Source of the DNA: an uncultured Acetobacteraceae bacterium
GTDB lineage: Bacteria; Pseudomonadota; Alphaproteobacteria; Acetobacterales; Acetobacteraceae
Reading direction: 5' to 3'
DNA: 64,000 nt
Assembly: GCA_946476985.1 (NCBI GenBank)
Contig: CAMKWS010000006.1
Location: forward strand, 1 to 64,000
Numbering within the stretch: the stretch's first letter is position 1; each line of letters starts with the position of its first letter. The notes below the pieces were generated by a model. That model ran no database searches, was not told where the DNA came from, and saw only the letters and a program-made list of their open reading frames with translations. Positions 1 through 9,063 of this stretch are shown here, in pieces. A program made the position numbers and the translations under genes.

Positions 1-86
1 CCGCCGGTGAATGGGCTTATACGGCCTTCCCATCTCACGCACAACCCCCTTTTTTAAGTTTCTTAAAAAAAACATCTTTTTCTTTT

Positions 87-1055
87 CTAAATAGGGGAGT
101 TGCGTTGAAACCAATGGGCGAAATGAGCAATTCCCTCCTCTAAAACAACCTTAGGTTGCCACGAACAGTACTCTCGCAGAGCCGTATTATCTGCCCATGT
201 CTGCAGAACATCTTCCTTCGGTTTAGCTGAAAGCTGTAACTGCGCTGACTTACCGAGCGATTCTTCTAATAAAGCGACCAACTCAGCAACCTTCCTAGAC
301 TCTCCATACCCTACATTAAAGATATGCCCCGTCCCTTCCTCTGGGGGGAGTGGTATCAGATTCAGAATCGCTGTGACGACATCATCTATATATGTGAAGT
401 CCCGTGATAGACCATCATTTGACCATAGTGAGACAGGCTGACCATCTCTAATATCTCGAGCAAAATGATAGTACGCCATATCGGGACGACCATACGGGCC
501 GTACACCGTAAAGAATCTTAACCCGGTGAGCGGAAAGCCATATAAATGTGCATATGTTTGGGCTGTAAGCTCATTCATGTGCTTTGTTGCTGCGTAAAAT
601 GATTCTGGGCGACCTATCGACTGCTTTTCTGTAAATGGCAAAGATATAGAAGAACCATACACAGCAGATGATGATGCATATATAATATGGCGCACCTTCT
701 GTAAGGCACGACAAGCTTCTAACAAACTTACATGCCCTGCTATATTTGCATCTATATATGGATATGGATTCAGCTTTGATTGCCGCACCCCGGCCCGCGC
801 AGCAAAATGTAATATAATCTCTATACTAGGGGACGCTTTGAAAAGCTCCTCTAAAGCTGCCTGGTTTGTGATATCTAACGTTACATACTGAAACGCTTTA
901 TGAGCTTCCAACCGAGCCAAACGGCTCCTTATTAAGGCGGGGTGCCCTACCTCGGCATCAACCCCAAGGACACGATACCCTCTCTGTAACAATGCATAAG
1001 CTACATGCGAGCCAATAAACCCTGCGACCCCCGTAACAAATATAGTCCCAGACAA
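87..1055 (-). CDS. NAD-dependent epimerase/dehydratase, UDP-glucuronate 4-epimerase-like
   Basis: Extended short-chain dehydrogenase of 322 residues that probably epimerises or dehydrates a nucleotide sugar for surface polysaccharide. The N-terminus carries the Rossmann motif GVAGFIGSH (about residues 9-17), the mid-region has YASSSAVYG followed by the catalytic pair in SFYAATKHMNE (YxxxK), and FFTVYGPYGRPDMA matches the sugar-binding loop of UDP-glucuronate 4-epimerases. Length is close to the 320-340 residues usual for the family. The gene is followed in the same direction by nothing inside the window, and its start is 2 bp from the stop of the DUF192 gene, so it is probably the last gene of a three-gene minus-strand operon. 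Exact substrate cannot be fixed from sequence; UDP-glucuronate is the best guess. Confidence 0.85.
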   Translation of the reverse strand: MSGTIFVTGVAGFIGSHVAYALLQRGYRVLGVDAEVGHPALIRSRLARLEAHKAFQYVTLDITNQAALEELFKASPSIEIILHFAARAGVRQSKLNPYPYIDANIAGHVSLLEACRALQKVRHIIYASSSAVYGSSISLPFTEKQSIGRPESFYAATKHMNELTAQTYAHLYGFPLTGLRFFTVYGPYGRPDMAYYHFARDIRDGQPVSLWSNDGLSRDFTYIDDVVTAILNLIPLPPEEGTGHIFNVGYGESRKVAELVALLEESLGKSAQLQLSAKPKEDVLQTWADNTALREYCSWQPKVVLEEGIAHFAHWFQRNSPI

Positions 1056-1057
1056 TG

Positions 1058-1576
1058 TTATGAAGGCCCCAGTGGTAAAGCTGGTGATGCCACATGGTCT
1101 CCCACCACAACGCCCAAACGCTCTGCTGTACCTGCGGGCAACTCTAATACCGCACGAACTGCCCCATAACTGCTAATAATACCTTCACTTAAAGGGATAG
1201 TACGCTCCTCAATGGCATGAATGCTATTTGTCTCATCAATAAAAACAACATCTAGAGACACCAGAGTATTACGCATCCACATTGCGCTCTCTTGCAACTG
1301 GGGGAACACAAACAACATGCCACTATCTTCTGGGATATGTGTGCGGAACATCTCCCCTATTTCTTGCTCCCGATGTGTACGAGCGAGCTCGACTGTAAAC
1401 TTGTGGGGCTTTTTGTCCTGCCCTGTAATGATTAAAGGGACTGTCTGAAGTTTTGGCTGTGCCCGTGTAATGGGCACCTCGACAGCGTCAGCACGAGGGC
1501 TAGCCAGAAACACTCCCGCAAAAACGAACAACACACCACAGAACCTGAGTACTCGAAAAATCTGCTGTGTGTTCAT
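1058..1576 (-). CDS. DUF192 family exported protein
   Basis: Small protein of the DUF192 family, biochemical role unknown. The ATG at 1576 is chosen over an upstream TTG at 1597 because it follows a purine-rich AAGGGATTGAAAGAG stretch and directly yields a signal peptide: a basic start, a hydrophobic run (GVLFVFAGVFLA) and an A-x-A-like cleavage region SPRADA near residue 31. The mature part shows the DUF192 pattern: FTVELARTHREQEIGEMFR, then GMLFVFP, MWMRNT, LDVVFID and VLELPAGTAERLGVVVGD near the C-terminus. Probably periplasmic. It sits between a metallo-hydrolase and an epimerase gene with gaps of only 2 and 23 bp, suggesting co-transcription. Confidence 0.85.
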   Translation of the reverse strand: MNTQQIFRVLRFCGVLFVFAGVFLASPRADAVEVPITRAQPKLQTVPLIITGQDKKPHKFTVELARTHREQEIGEMFRTHIPEDSGMLFVFPQLQESAMWMRNTLVSLDVVFIDETNSIHAIEERTIPLSEGIISSYGAVRAVLELPAGTAERLGVVVGDHVASPALPLGPS

Positions 1577-1599
1577 CTCTTTCAATCCCTTGTACAATT

Positions 1600-2259
1600 C
1601 TACAGTTCGGCAGGCGTCTGAAACTCTGGATTATTCTGCCGCTCTTCTCCGATTGTTGTCGGCAAGCCATGCCCCGGTAAGACAATCATCTCATCTGGCA
1701 AAGTGAAGAGCTTTGTTCTTATGCCATTTAACAACTGCTGGCGATTACCACGAGCCAAATCTGTTCGGCCTATTGTATGACGAAATAACGTATCTCCTGC
1801 GATAACCAACTTCGCCATTTGGTCAATAAACACGACATGCCCGGGTGTATGCCCCGGTATATGAGCCACTTCTATATCTCTTTCTAAGAGCCGCAGGCGC
1901 TCACCATCCACAAGATATCTATCTGGCGTTACGTTGTGCAAACCAACAACCCCAAAATAGCCTGCTTGCTCCTCCACCTTGTGCAACAAATAACTATCTT
2001 CTTCAGTAGGGCCCCAGATAGGTACAACGTCTCCCTGACGAGCAGTAAGGATCGCCTTCAGAGCTTCAGCTCCACCAACATGATCAAAGTGACCGTGCGT
2101 TAAGAGAATCGCCTCAACATGCAACCCTTCTAATTCACTTGCGAGACGTTCACTCTCACCTCCAGGGTCCACAACAACAGCTCGGCCGGATTCGTTAGTC
2201 AGAATCGTACAATTCTGCCGAATCGGCGTGACGATCACCCTACGAACACTCAAATCCAT
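1600..2259 (-). CDS. MBL-fold metallo-hydrolase, glyoxalase II-like
   Basis: Metallo-beta-lactamase superfamily hydrolase of 219 residues. The signature THGHFDHVGG (about residues 54-63) supplies the HxHxDH metal ligands; further ligands are in HIPGHTPGHV, IAGDTLF and LPGHG. The size and the short C-terminus fit the YcbL/glyoxalase II-like group, which hydrolyses thioesters, rather than full-length glyoxalase II, which has an extra helical domain. Cytoplasmic: no signal peptide. It is first in a probable operon with the DUF192 protein and epimerase. The actual substrate is not predictable from the sequence. Confidence 0.85.
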   Translation of the reverse strand: MDLSVRRVIVTPIRQNCTILTNESGRAVVVDPGGESERLASELEGLHVEAILLTHGHFDHVGGAEALKAILTARQGDVVPIWGPTEEDSYLLHKVEEQAGYFGVVGLHNVTPDRYLVDGERLRLLERDIEVAHIPGHTPGHVVFIDQMAKLVIAGDTLFRHTIGRTDLARGNRQQLLNGIRTKLFTLPDEMIVLPGHGLPTTIGEERQNNPEFQTPAEL

Positions 2260-2714
2260 GCATTCCTCTAATTACAAATTAATTAACGAATACCCTATGA
2301 GGATGCTCACACTTATTAGAAAGATACTATTAGTAACAATGACGATATTTTTATAAAAATTAATCTAAAAGATATTCATACAGGGAATTATGTATAATGT
2401 TAGTACGCATAAAAACCTATAAAGCCTGCATATCTCTGTCCTTAGAAATAAAATATAAAAACATTACTATCTAAAAATACTTCTACACCATAAAATACTT
2501 AAGAAAATTTGCCAAAAATAATTATCACAAAATTAAAACATAATTAAATTTATACCCCTTTCCCCCTCTATCACAGCTGTAAAAGTCATTTTTATAAATC
2601 CCTACGCCTTTTCAAGAATCATCTCCTTGTATTTTATATCAAAGTTCTGATAGGGAATCTTATATTACGTTATTACTTAGACCTGTTCTATCTACCGAGG
2701 GCTGGACGAGCATT
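2260..2714. other. AT-rich intergenic region
   Basis: About 455 bp between the divergent MBL-fold hydrolase and CHAP-protein genes. It is strongly AT-rich, especially 2320-2560, with no open reading frame or RNA structure that I can support. It must hold the promoters for both neighbours; a TATATT hexamer near 2661 is a possible -10 element for the CHAP gene, but I could not find a convincing -35 partner. Confidence 0.4.
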
Positions 2715-3362
2715 ATGTCTCATACCGGAAAGCGACTGTCTTTTTTGTGCTTAGCACTTTCCGCAGCGGTTCTTTGCGCAGCTAAAGCTGAAGCACATCA
2801 TCGTGTCCAGCATGTTAGCCGCCTGGCGCACGCCACTAAGGCAAAACATCGCCATGTTATTCAATGTGTCGGTTATGTTCACCTGAGCACAGACTTCAAA
2901 ATTCACGGTAATGCGAAAGACTGGTGGCCACGTGCTGCAGGACTTTATGCGCGTGGGAATAAACCTGAAGTTGGCTCTATCCTAAGCTTTCGCCCTACAC
3001 ACCGTATGCCTCTTGGCCATGTTGCTGTTGTGCGCCGGCAGGTGGATAGCCGTACCATTTATATTGACCAGTCACACTGGGCAGCGGATGGCATCAGCTA
3101 CAATGTACGCGTTGTAGATGTATCCCCGGCGAATAACTGGACGGCTGTTCGTGTTGCTCTCAATGGAGATCGGACTCGCCTAGGTAGCATCTACCCAACA
3201 AACGGTTTCATCTATCACCGTCCAGAAGGGTCTTTGCCTCCACTAACAACAGGCCCTCGCAACATTTTGGCTGCTGGCTCATCTAGCGATATGGAAACAG
3301 CTTCCATCTCCATGGATGATGATATTTTTGGGGATGAAGCCCCAAGCCGGGCCCTACAATAA
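2715..3362 (+). CDS. CHAP-domain secreted protein
   Basis: 215-residue exported protein with a CHAP (cysteine, histidine-dependent amidohydrolase/peptidase) domain, the family that cleaves peptidoglycan peptides or amides. The N-terminus is a signal peptide: KRLSFLCLALSAAVLCAAKAEA, cleavage about residue 27. The CHAP core follows: the likely catalytic Cys in IQCVGYVH (about residue 52), then the glycine-rich turn around KPEVGSILSF and the likely catalytic His in LGHVAVVRR (about residue 102), followed by the polar DQSHW segment. The last 40 residues are low-complexity and acidic. It stands alone on the + strand between minus-strand operons. Likely a cell-wall hydrolase; target bond unknown. 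Confidence 0.8.
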   Translation: MSHTGKRLSFLCLALSAAVLCAAKAEAHHRVQHVSRLAHATKAKHRHVIQCVGYVHLSTDFKIHGNAKDWWPRAAGLYARGNKPEVGSILSFRPTHRMPLGHVAVVRRQVDSRTIYIDQSHWAADGISYNVRVVDVSPANNWTAVRVALNGDRTRLGSIYPTNGFIYHRPEGSLPPLTTGPRNILAAGSSSDMETASISMDDDIFGDEAPSRALQ

Positions 3363-3369
3363 AATAGAG

Positions 3370-3825
3370 CTATGGGCGCCCTGCCTTATGATAAGGGTGC
3401 CCGCTCTGGATTGCTTGAGCACGAAATAGTTGCTCCGCAAGTAAGACCCGTACCAGCATATGCGGCCACGTTAGTTTCCCTAATGAAAACAATGCATCTG
3501 CTCTACGGATGACAGTGGCATCAAACCCCTCTGCCCCACCTATCATAAAGCAGACAGGCCTACCGCTCTCTTGCCAACCACGCAATTGAGACGAAAAAGT
3601 CAAGCTATCCACCAGCTTACCGCCTTCATCTAAAGCAACCAAAAATGCATTATCCGGACATGCAGCAAGAAGCGCCTCTGCTTCACGCCGTTTTTGCTCA
3701 GCAGGGGCACCACGCCCCTGCGCAACTTCAACAACCTCTAATTTAGGCCGAAGGCGAGCTTGATAGCGCTCTAACAAATCTCGCTCTGGACCGGCCTTGA
3801 GCCGGCCAACAGCAATCAATTTCAT
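3370..3825 (-). CDS. rlmH: 23S rRNA (pseudouridine1915-N3)-methyltransferase RlmH
   Basis: SPOUT-class methyltransferase that N3-methylates pseudouridine 1915 in helix 69 of 23S rRNA using S-adenosylmethionine. The 151 residues match the usual 150-160. The knot region is visible: [13 protein letters not shown], then [12 protein letters not shown] (SAM-binding loop) and the C-terminal block [22 protein letters not shown]. It lies 24 bp downstream of rsfS and forms the rsfS-rlmH pair found next to nadD in many alphaproteobacteria, a ribosome-biogenesis cluster. Confidence 0.95.
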   Translation of the reverse strand: MKLIAVGRLKAGPERDLLERYQARLRPKLEVVEVAQGRGAPAEQKRREAEALLAACPDNAFLVALDEGGKLVDSLTFSSQLRGWQESGRPVCFMIGGAEGFDATVIRRADALFSLGKLTWPHMLVRVLLAEQLFRAQAIQSGHPYHKAGRP

Positions 3826-3849
3826 CAGAACAACTTCTAGGCTCTAAAG

Positions 3850-4269
3850 TTATTGCTCTGTCTCATCCACAGAGACTTCTTCAGCTACATCAAAATCACC
3901 GCCCCACATACGCTCTAACGCATAAAGTTCGCGGCTTTCTGGCATGAAGAGATGCACGACAACATCACCTGCATCCATTAAGACCCAGTCACTCCCTTGG
4001 TCACCTTCTACCTTTGGGCGAGCAAGAGACTCTTCTTTCAACCGGCGCTCAAGATGCTGAGCCATAGCAGAAATTTGTCTTTCTGAAATGCCTGTCGCAA
4101 TGACCATCCGGTCAGCGAATCCCGCACGGCCTGTCAGGTCCAGCACAACGACATTCTCAGCTTTATCCTCATCCAAGCTCTCTGTAATGACAGAAAGAAG
4201 ACGAGCAAGCACCTCTTGACGAGGGGCTGTAGCAAAAGGGGTTTCGGTCGCGTTGATGATGGTTTTCAC
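3850..4269 (-). CDS. rsfS: ribosomal silencing factor RsfS
   Basis: RsfS (Iojap family) binds ribosomal protein uL14 on the 50S subunit and blocks subunit joining when nutrients are short. Conserved parts are DKAENVVVLDLTGRAGFADRMVIATGISERQISAM and the end of the domain SDWVLMDAGDVVVHLF, with the family's terminal LYALERMWGGDF. Total 139 residues, normal with a short N-terminal extension. The ATG overlaps the nadD stop codon by 4 bp (4266-4269), showing translational coupling with nadD upstream. Confidence 0.95.
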   Translation of the reverse strand: MKTIINATETPFATAPRQEVLARLLSVITESLDEDKAENVVVLDLTGRAGFADRMVIATGISERQISAMAQHLERRLKEESLARPKVEGDQGSDWVLMDAGDVVVHLFMPESRELYALERMWGGDFDVAEEVSVDETEQ

Positions 4270-4922
4270 TCCTGATCGACAATCGGGCTAAACTGCCCAT
4301 TCTTTCGTAATGCCGTAGAGGATATAGCGTTCTGCGACGCAGAAAGAAACGTCCAACACGGTGTCTGATTCTTTTTTAGCAAAAGAGCTGCTTCCCTGCC
4401 ACGGTGACGATACCGTCGCAATACGGAGGCCGCACGCCCCTTAAGAGCCGGCACAACACTCCCCGGACGAGGAAGAACAGCTATTGGCACCAGTGTAGCA
4501 AGCCTCTGCCATGCCTTCCACCGAGCAAATTGAGCTAGACCATCAGCTCCCATCAACCATACGAAACGACAATACGGGAAGCGCTGTTTTAATAGAGATA
4601 CCGTTTTAACAGTATATCGTTGTCCAAGCTTTTGCTCGATATCCATAACGATAATACGTCGCCCATCGGCAATCTGCTCAGCAGATTCAACACGCTGTAT
4701 AAAAGGAGCCATCCCTTTGGGGGGTTTAAGCGGATTTCCGGGCGAAACAAGAAGCCACACTTGGTCGAGCTGCAAACTCATAAGAGCTTTTCTTGCAACT
4801 TGCAGATGACCTTCATGCGCCGGGTTGAAGGACCCTCCTAACAACCCGATACGCATCCTGCGGTTATCCCCAAATCGCGATGCAGCTGCCCCCAACGGCG
4901 TCATTTTTACGCACCCGGCCAT
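4266..4922 (-). CDS. nadD: nicotinate-nucleotide adenylyltransferase NadD
   Basis: Adenylates nicotinate mononucleotide to deamido-NAD in NAD synthesis; the last step is catalysed by NadE, encoded at 13.7-15.7 kb. The nucleotidyltransferase motif LLGGSFNPAHEGH (GxFxPxHxGH) is at residues 27-39 of the longest frame, and the C-terminal SSTALRK is the ISSTxIR-type motif. The start is uncertain: the longest frame begins at 4922, but the ATG at 4856 (MRIGLLGGSF) has a GGGGA ten bases upstream and gives a family-typical 196 residues. Coupled to rsfS by a 4-bp overlap. Confidence 0.92.
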   Translation of the reverse strand: MAGCVKMTPLGAAASRFGDNRRMRIGLLGGSFNPAHEGHLQVARKALMSLQLDQVWLLVSPGNPLKPPKGMAPFIQRVESAEQIADGRRIIVMDIEQKLGQRYTVKTVSLLKQRFPYCRFVWLMGADGLAQFARWKAWQRLATLVPIAVLPRPGSVVPALKGRAASVLRRYRHRGREAALLLKKNQTPCWTFLSASQNAISSTALRKNGQFSPIVDQE

Positions 4923-4941
4923 AGATGCCTAGGCCGCGTAC

Positions 4942-6036
4942 TTAGACGTTAAAGCGGAAAAGCAATACATCGCCATCCTGTACAACGTATCCCTTCCCTT
5001 CAATACGCAGCTTACCAGCTTCACGTGCGCCAGCATCACCCTTGAAGGTTACATAATCATCATACGCAATAGTTTCACATGCGATGAAGCCACGTTCAAA
5101 ATCATTATGAATCACAGCCGCTGCCTGTGGGGCTTTTGTGCCTGCTGTGATTGTCCATGCACGTGTCTCTTTTGGACCGACGGTAAAGTAGGTCTGCAAA
5201 CCTAACAAACGATAGCCAGCTGCAATTACACGGTCTAGCCCACTATCTTTTAAGCCCAGACCATCTAAAAACTCAGCCCGCTCTTCGGCTTCTAGCTGAC
5301 TAACTTCAGCCTCAATAGCTGCGGAGACGATCACGACCCCAGCCCCTTCGGCCTCTGCACGTTTTTTCACCAACTCGGAATATTCATTCCCTGTTGATGC
5401 AGCTCCCTCCTCTACGTTGCACACATAGAGAACAGGTTTTGTTGTCATCAATTGTAGGCGGGCTGTTTCAGCCTCTTTTCCTTCGATAACAGCAGTACGA
5501 GCTGGTTTACCATCACGCAGAGCAGCCAAAAGAGGCTCCATAAGCTCTAGCTGCTCTTTGGCTTCACGGTCATTGCCACGAGCACGCTTTTCAAGACCTG
5601 TTTGGCGACGCTCAAGACTTTCAAGATCAGCCAGCATGAGTTCAGTTTCGATGATGTCTGCATCACGAACAGGATCTACACCACCTTCAACATGGGTAAT
5701 GTCATCATCATCAAAGCAACGCAGCACATGGATGATCGCATCCACCTCACGGATATTAGCAAGGAACTGGTTCCCCAGCCCTTCCCCCTTAGAGGCGCCA
5801 CGCACGAGGCCAGCAATATCCACAAACTCTAGGCTTGTCGGCACAACACGCTCAGAATTGCCAACTTTTGCCAACACCTCAAGGCGCTCATCCGGCACAG
5901 CTACACGGCCTGTGTTAGGCTCGATTGTACAGAATGGGTAATTAGCCGACTGTGCAGACGCTGTCTGCGTTAGGGCATTGAACAGGGTTGATTTGCCGAC
6001 ATTGGGGAGGCCGACGATCCCACAATTGAACCCCAT
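4942..6036 (-). CDS. ychF: redox-regulated ATPase YchF (Obg family)
   Basis: Obg-like P-loop NTPase that prefers ATP over GTP and associates with ribosomes. The ATG at 6036 (MGFNCGIVGLPNVGKST) is chosen rather than 6060 because it follows AAGGGAGAG and starts at the family's conserved N-terminus. G1 is GLPNVGKST, the G3 region is DIAGLVRGASKGEGLGN, and the C-terminal TGS domain runs from about residue 275 (TYFTVGPKETRAWTI to VLLFRFNV). 364 residues, as expected. It is 109 bp downstream of pth, a common YchF neighbour. Confidence 0.95.
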   Translation of the reverse strand: MGFNCGIVGLPNVGKSTLFNALTQTASAQSANYPFCTIEPNTGRVAVPDERLEVLAKVGNSERVVPTSLEFVDIAGLVRGASKGEGLGNQFLANIREVDAIIHVLRCFDDDDITHVEGGVDPVRDADIIETELMLADLESLERRQTGLEKRARGNDREAKEQLELMEPLLAALRDGKPARTAVIEGKEAETARLQLMTTKPVLYVCNVEEGAASTGNEYSELVKKRAEAEGAGVVIVSAAIEAEVSQLEAEERAEFLDGLGLKDSGLDRVIAAGYRLLGLQTYFTVGPKETRAWTITAGTKAPQAAAVIHNDFERGFIACETIAYDDYVTFKGDAGAREAGKLRIEGKGYVVQDGDVLLFRFNV

Positions 6037-6145
6037 TCGCTCTCTCCCTTTTTCTCTCACCCCTACCGTATATCTTCTTTAGTTTGTAACGGCTCTTGGG
6101 GCTGTTATATCTCAATCTATGCAAGGCATTATCATGCCGTGTGTG

Positions 6146-6715
6146 TTAGCTCCGCCGCAAAGCGGTTTTGGTCATAAACGCTTCATGCTCACCTTGAGCA
6201 AGCAGCGGTGTGGCATCTGCCATATCATCAAGCCAAAATTCAAGCTCTGGCCGCTCTGTACTTGAGAAATCTCCCAATACATGACCATGCACTTTCTCAC
6301 GGCTACCTGGATGGCCAATCCCCATCCGCACGCGCCAATAATCAGGCCCTGGGAGGGATTTATCCATAGAGCGTAGGCCATTATGCCCAGCGGCTCCTCC
6401 CCCGCGTTTAATACGCATCTTCCCGAAAGCTAGGTCCAGCTCATCGTGGAAAACGGTAATATCCTCTTGGGGAATTTTATAAAAACGTGCTGCCTGCTGC
6501 ACACTGTCACCAGACAAATTCATGTAGGTCATCGGCTTAAGGAGTAAGATCTTCTCCCGCCCGATGATCCCTTCAGACGTCTCCCCTCGGAAACGCTTGC
6601 GCCACGGGGAAAACCCGTGGCGCGAGGCAATCGCATCGACTGCCATAAAACCGATATTATGCCGGTTGCGCCGCATCCCAGGCTCAGGGTTACCGAGTCC
6701 AATCCAGAGCTTCAC
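6146..6715 (-). CDS. pth: peptidyl-tRNA hydrolase
   Basis: Releases peptidyl groups from tRNAs that drop off ribosomes. Motifs: GLGNPEPGMRRNRHNIGFMAVD with the catalytic His near residue 20, LLLKPMTYMNLSG with the substrate-binding Asn, VFHDELDLAFGKMRIKRGGGAAGHNGLRS with the Asp and the Gly-rich loop. Length 189, typical. It lies 17 bp after rplY (bL25), and this rplY-pth-ychF order is widely conserved, so a single transcript is likely. Confidence 0.96.
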   Translation of the reverse strand: MKLWIGLGNPEPGMRRNRHNIGFMAVDAIASRHGFSPWRKRFRGETSEGIIGREKILLLKPMTYMNLSGDSVQQAARFYKIPQEDITVFHDELDLAFGKMRIKRGGGAAGHNGLRSMDKSLPGPDYWRVRMGIGHPGSREKVHGHVLGDFSSTERPELEFWLDDMADATPLLAQGEHEAFMTKTALRRS

Positions 6716-6732
6716 AACCGTAATACCTTTTC

Positions 6733-7350
6733 TTAGCTTGCTGCGTCTTCAGCAGCTTCTTCAGCGCTTTCAGCTTCTGCATCAACAGTTGGAGCAGCAA
6801 CAGATGCAATCACGAAGTTCGGGATATGCAGTGTTGGTGTGCAATGCTCTGTACCCTGCAGGTCTTCCCAACGAACATTGTCGTTGATGTCGAGCTTGCT
6901 GAGGTCAACTGTGAAGTGCTCAGGAATGTTCTCAACAGCAACCTGAACATCAACAACGTGACGTGCAATATTCAGCACACCACCGCGCTTAATGCCTGGG
7001 GCCTCATCTTCACCCGTGAAGACAATACCAACCTGAACATGAATGCTCTGGCCAGGAACCAGACGCAGGAAGTCGATATGAATCGGTGCATCGGACACTG
7101 GGTGGAACTGAATGTCGCGGATCAGAGCATGGATCTGCTCCCCCTCGACTGTGAACTGATACAAGCGGGACTGCCAGCCACCGCGATGCAGCTCTTTCAT
7201 GATGATGCGCGGATCGATAGAAACCAGGTTTGGCTCCTTCTTACCACCATAAACCACGCCCGGTACCAGGCCTGCACGTCTCGTTGCGCGCGCTGCCCCC
7301 TTACCTGCTTTGGCGCGCTGGGAGATCTCCAGTGTCGTTACTTTCGCCAC
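6733..7350 (-). CDS. rplY: 50S ribosomal protein bL25, CTC-type
   Basis: Ribosomal protein binding 5S rRNA; this is the long CTC form with the N-terminal L25 domain (about residues 1-95) and a C-terminal TL5 domain. I choose a GTG start at 7348-7350 ([18 protein letters not shown]) over the ATG at 7389 because AGGAG lies eight bases upstream and the resulting N-terminus fits the family; this gives 205 residues. Conserved: [21 protein letters not shown]. The last 20 residues are an Ala/Glu-rich acidic tail, common in alphaproteobacterial bL25. First gene of rplY-pth-ychF. Confidence 0.94.
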   Translation of the reverse strand: MAKVTTLEISQRAKAGKGAARATRRAGLVPGVVYGGKKEPNLVSIDPRIIMKELHRGGWQSRLYQFTVEGEQIHALIRDIQFHPVSDAPIHIDFLRLVPGQSIHVQVGIVFTGEDEAPGIKRGGVLNIARHVVDVQVAVENIPEHFTVDLSKLDINDNVRWEDLQGTEHCTPTLHIPNFVIASVAAPTVDAEAESAEEAAEDAAS

Positions 7351-7465
7351 GTCTTTACGCTCCTGCGTTAAAAAAATACCAAACCGCATGGCCTCCAGGG
7401 GTGCCTCTGCGGCTATTCTGCCCTAGCCGAGTTTGACGATAAAAACAATTTTTTTATGTAATTTC

Positions 7466-8239
7466 TTACATACTAGGTCGAATTACTGAAATCTGCCGCC
7501 CTGTTCGACTATCCCCAGCAAGGGTAGCGCGCCTATGGCTAAAAAAACGAGGAATCGCCAATGTATCTAGCTTTAATGCTTCAACATGCGCAACAGACAC
7601 CGCCTCTAGCCGTGCAACACAGAAGGCCGGGAGGTCAAACATATAATGTCCCTCCCGTCCACTAGAAGGGCGAAAGAACACGTCAGCATCTGAGTGATTC
7701 TCTAAAACGGCCCGGCGCATATCAACACCAACCTCATACGACTCAGGCCCAATGCATGGCCCAACAACCGCACGAATACCCTCTGCCCCTATGAGGCGCA
7801 TCTGCTTTACTGTGTTTTCCAGCACGCCACCAACAGCACCACGCCACCCTGCATGTGCCGCCCCAACAATGCGCCCATCATCTGATGAAAATAAAACAGG
7901 CGCACAGTCTGCCGTGGCGATACCCAGTGCAACTTTAGGGCAGTCCGTCACCAAAGCATCTCCCTCAGGCGACGCTAAAAGAGAAGGAACATCCTCTACA
8001 GAGCGCACCATATGCACCTCTGCACCATGAACCTGCGTAAGGGCTGCAAAATGCTCCACAGGCACATTTACAGCGGCAGCGAGCCTACGCCTATTTTCCT
8101 GAACGGCAGCCCTTTCATCTTCCGTACCTAACCCACCGTTAAGTGAATCATACGGTGCGGCGGACACCCCACCATCCCGGCAGAAAAAACCATGCTGCAC
8201 TGGTAAAAGAGGCGACTGAAAGGAAGGAAGCTCCGTCAT
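7466..8239 (-). CDS. pgeF: peptidoglycan editing factor PgeF / YfiH-type purine nucleoside phosphorylase family
   Basis: DUF152/YfiH family (multicopper polyphenol oxidase fold in databases), implicated in other bacteria in purine nucleoside phosphorolysis and in preventing wrong L-Ser incorporation in peptidoglycan. Motifs seen: HGFFCRDGGVS at the N-terminus, TQVHGAEV (metal-ligand His), ADCAPVLF (metal-ligand Cys), AAHAGWRGAVGGVLE (His) and VVGPCIGPESYEV. 257 residues, normal. The ATG overlaps the lgt stop by 4 bp (8236-8239), so the hldD-lgt-pgeF genes are translationally coupled. Confidence 0.9.
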   Translation of the reverse strand: MTELPSFQSPLLPVQHGFFCRDGGVSAAPYDSLNGGLGTEDERAAVQENRRRLAAAVNVPVEHFAALTQVHGAEVHMVRSVEDVPSLLASPEGDALVTDCPKVALGIATADCAPVLFSSDDGRIVGAAHAGWRGAVGGVLENTVKQMRLIGAEGIRAVVGPCIGPESYEVGVDMRRAVLENHSDADVFFRPSSGREGHYMFDLPAFCVARLEAVSVAHVEALKLDTLAIPRFFSHRRATLAGDSRTGRQISVIRPSM

Positions 8240-9063
8240 GATTCAATCCAATCCTCCAGCCGAGGAGGGCGACGCATCGCATATGCCATTAAGGCTATGC
8301 CAGCACAGGCCATCGGCACACATAGAAGCTGCCCCATTGTTGTCCCTCCAGAAAGGAAACCAATATTCGCATCTGGCTGGCGGAAGAACTCACAAAACGC
8401 CCGGGCGCATGCGTACCCAAACAAAAACAAACCTGAAAGAAATCCCGGGCGAGACCGTACACATGGTTTACTCACCGCAACGAGCATCACTAAAAGCAAC
8501 AGCACACCTTCTGTTAAGGCTTCATAAAGCTCAGAGGGATGGCGTGGCTCTGGCCCAACATTAGGGAAAATCATCGCCCAAGGGAGATCCATTCCCACCG
8601 GGCGCCCCCATAACTCGCCATTAATGAAATTGGCACAACGCCCCAGCGCCAAACCAATTGGCACAACAACGACAATCCTGTCAGAGAATGAGAGGAAATT
8701 CAGCTTCCTACGCCATGTAAAAAGCGCAAGAGCCATGATAACGCCCAGCGCCCCACCATGAAACGACATGCCGCCTTTCCATGTTTCAAAAATTTCTAGC
8801 GGATGAGACAAAAAGAATAAGGGGCGATAGAACAGCACATACCCCAGCCGCCCCCCAAGCAAGACACCCAAGACTGCATAGAACAAGAAATCATCTACAG
8901 CCTCTCTTGTCGCCACTTTTGGCCCTAACCCAACAAGACGACGCGCAAGCGGCATAGCCAATATAAACGCAACAATGTAAGCCAACGCATACCACCGCAC
9001 GACCAGTGGTCCGATATGCAACGCAACTGGGTCAAACCCTGGGAAAATTAATGCGTTTGTCAC
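8236..9063 (-). CDS. lgt: prolipoprotein diacylglyceryl transferase
   Basis: Inner-membrane enzyme that transfers diacylglycerol from phosphatidylglycerol to the lipobox cysteine of prolipoproteins. 275 residues with about seven hydrophobic segments. Conserved: VVRWYALAYI, GGRLGYVLFY, GMSFHGGALG with the essential His, and the Lgt signature GRCANFINGELWGRP (canonical GRxGNFxNxE; here Gly is Ala). HPSELYEAL is the other conserved block. It overlaps the gene upstream (hldD) and the one downstream (pgeF) by 4 bp each. Confidence 0.95.
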   Translation of the reverse strand: MTNALIFPGFDPVALHIGPLVVRWYALAYIVAFILAMPLARRLVGLGPKVATREAVDDFLFYAVLGVLLGGRLGYVLFYRPLFFLSHPLEIFETWKGGMSFHGGALGVIMALALFTWRRKLNFLSFSDRIVVVVPIGLALGRCANFINGELWGRPVGMDLPWAMIFPNVGPEPRHPSELYEALTEGVLLLLVMLVAVSKPCVRSRPGFLSGLFLFGYACARAFCEFFRQPDANIGFLSGGTTMGQLLCVPMACAGIALMAYAMRRPPRLEDWIES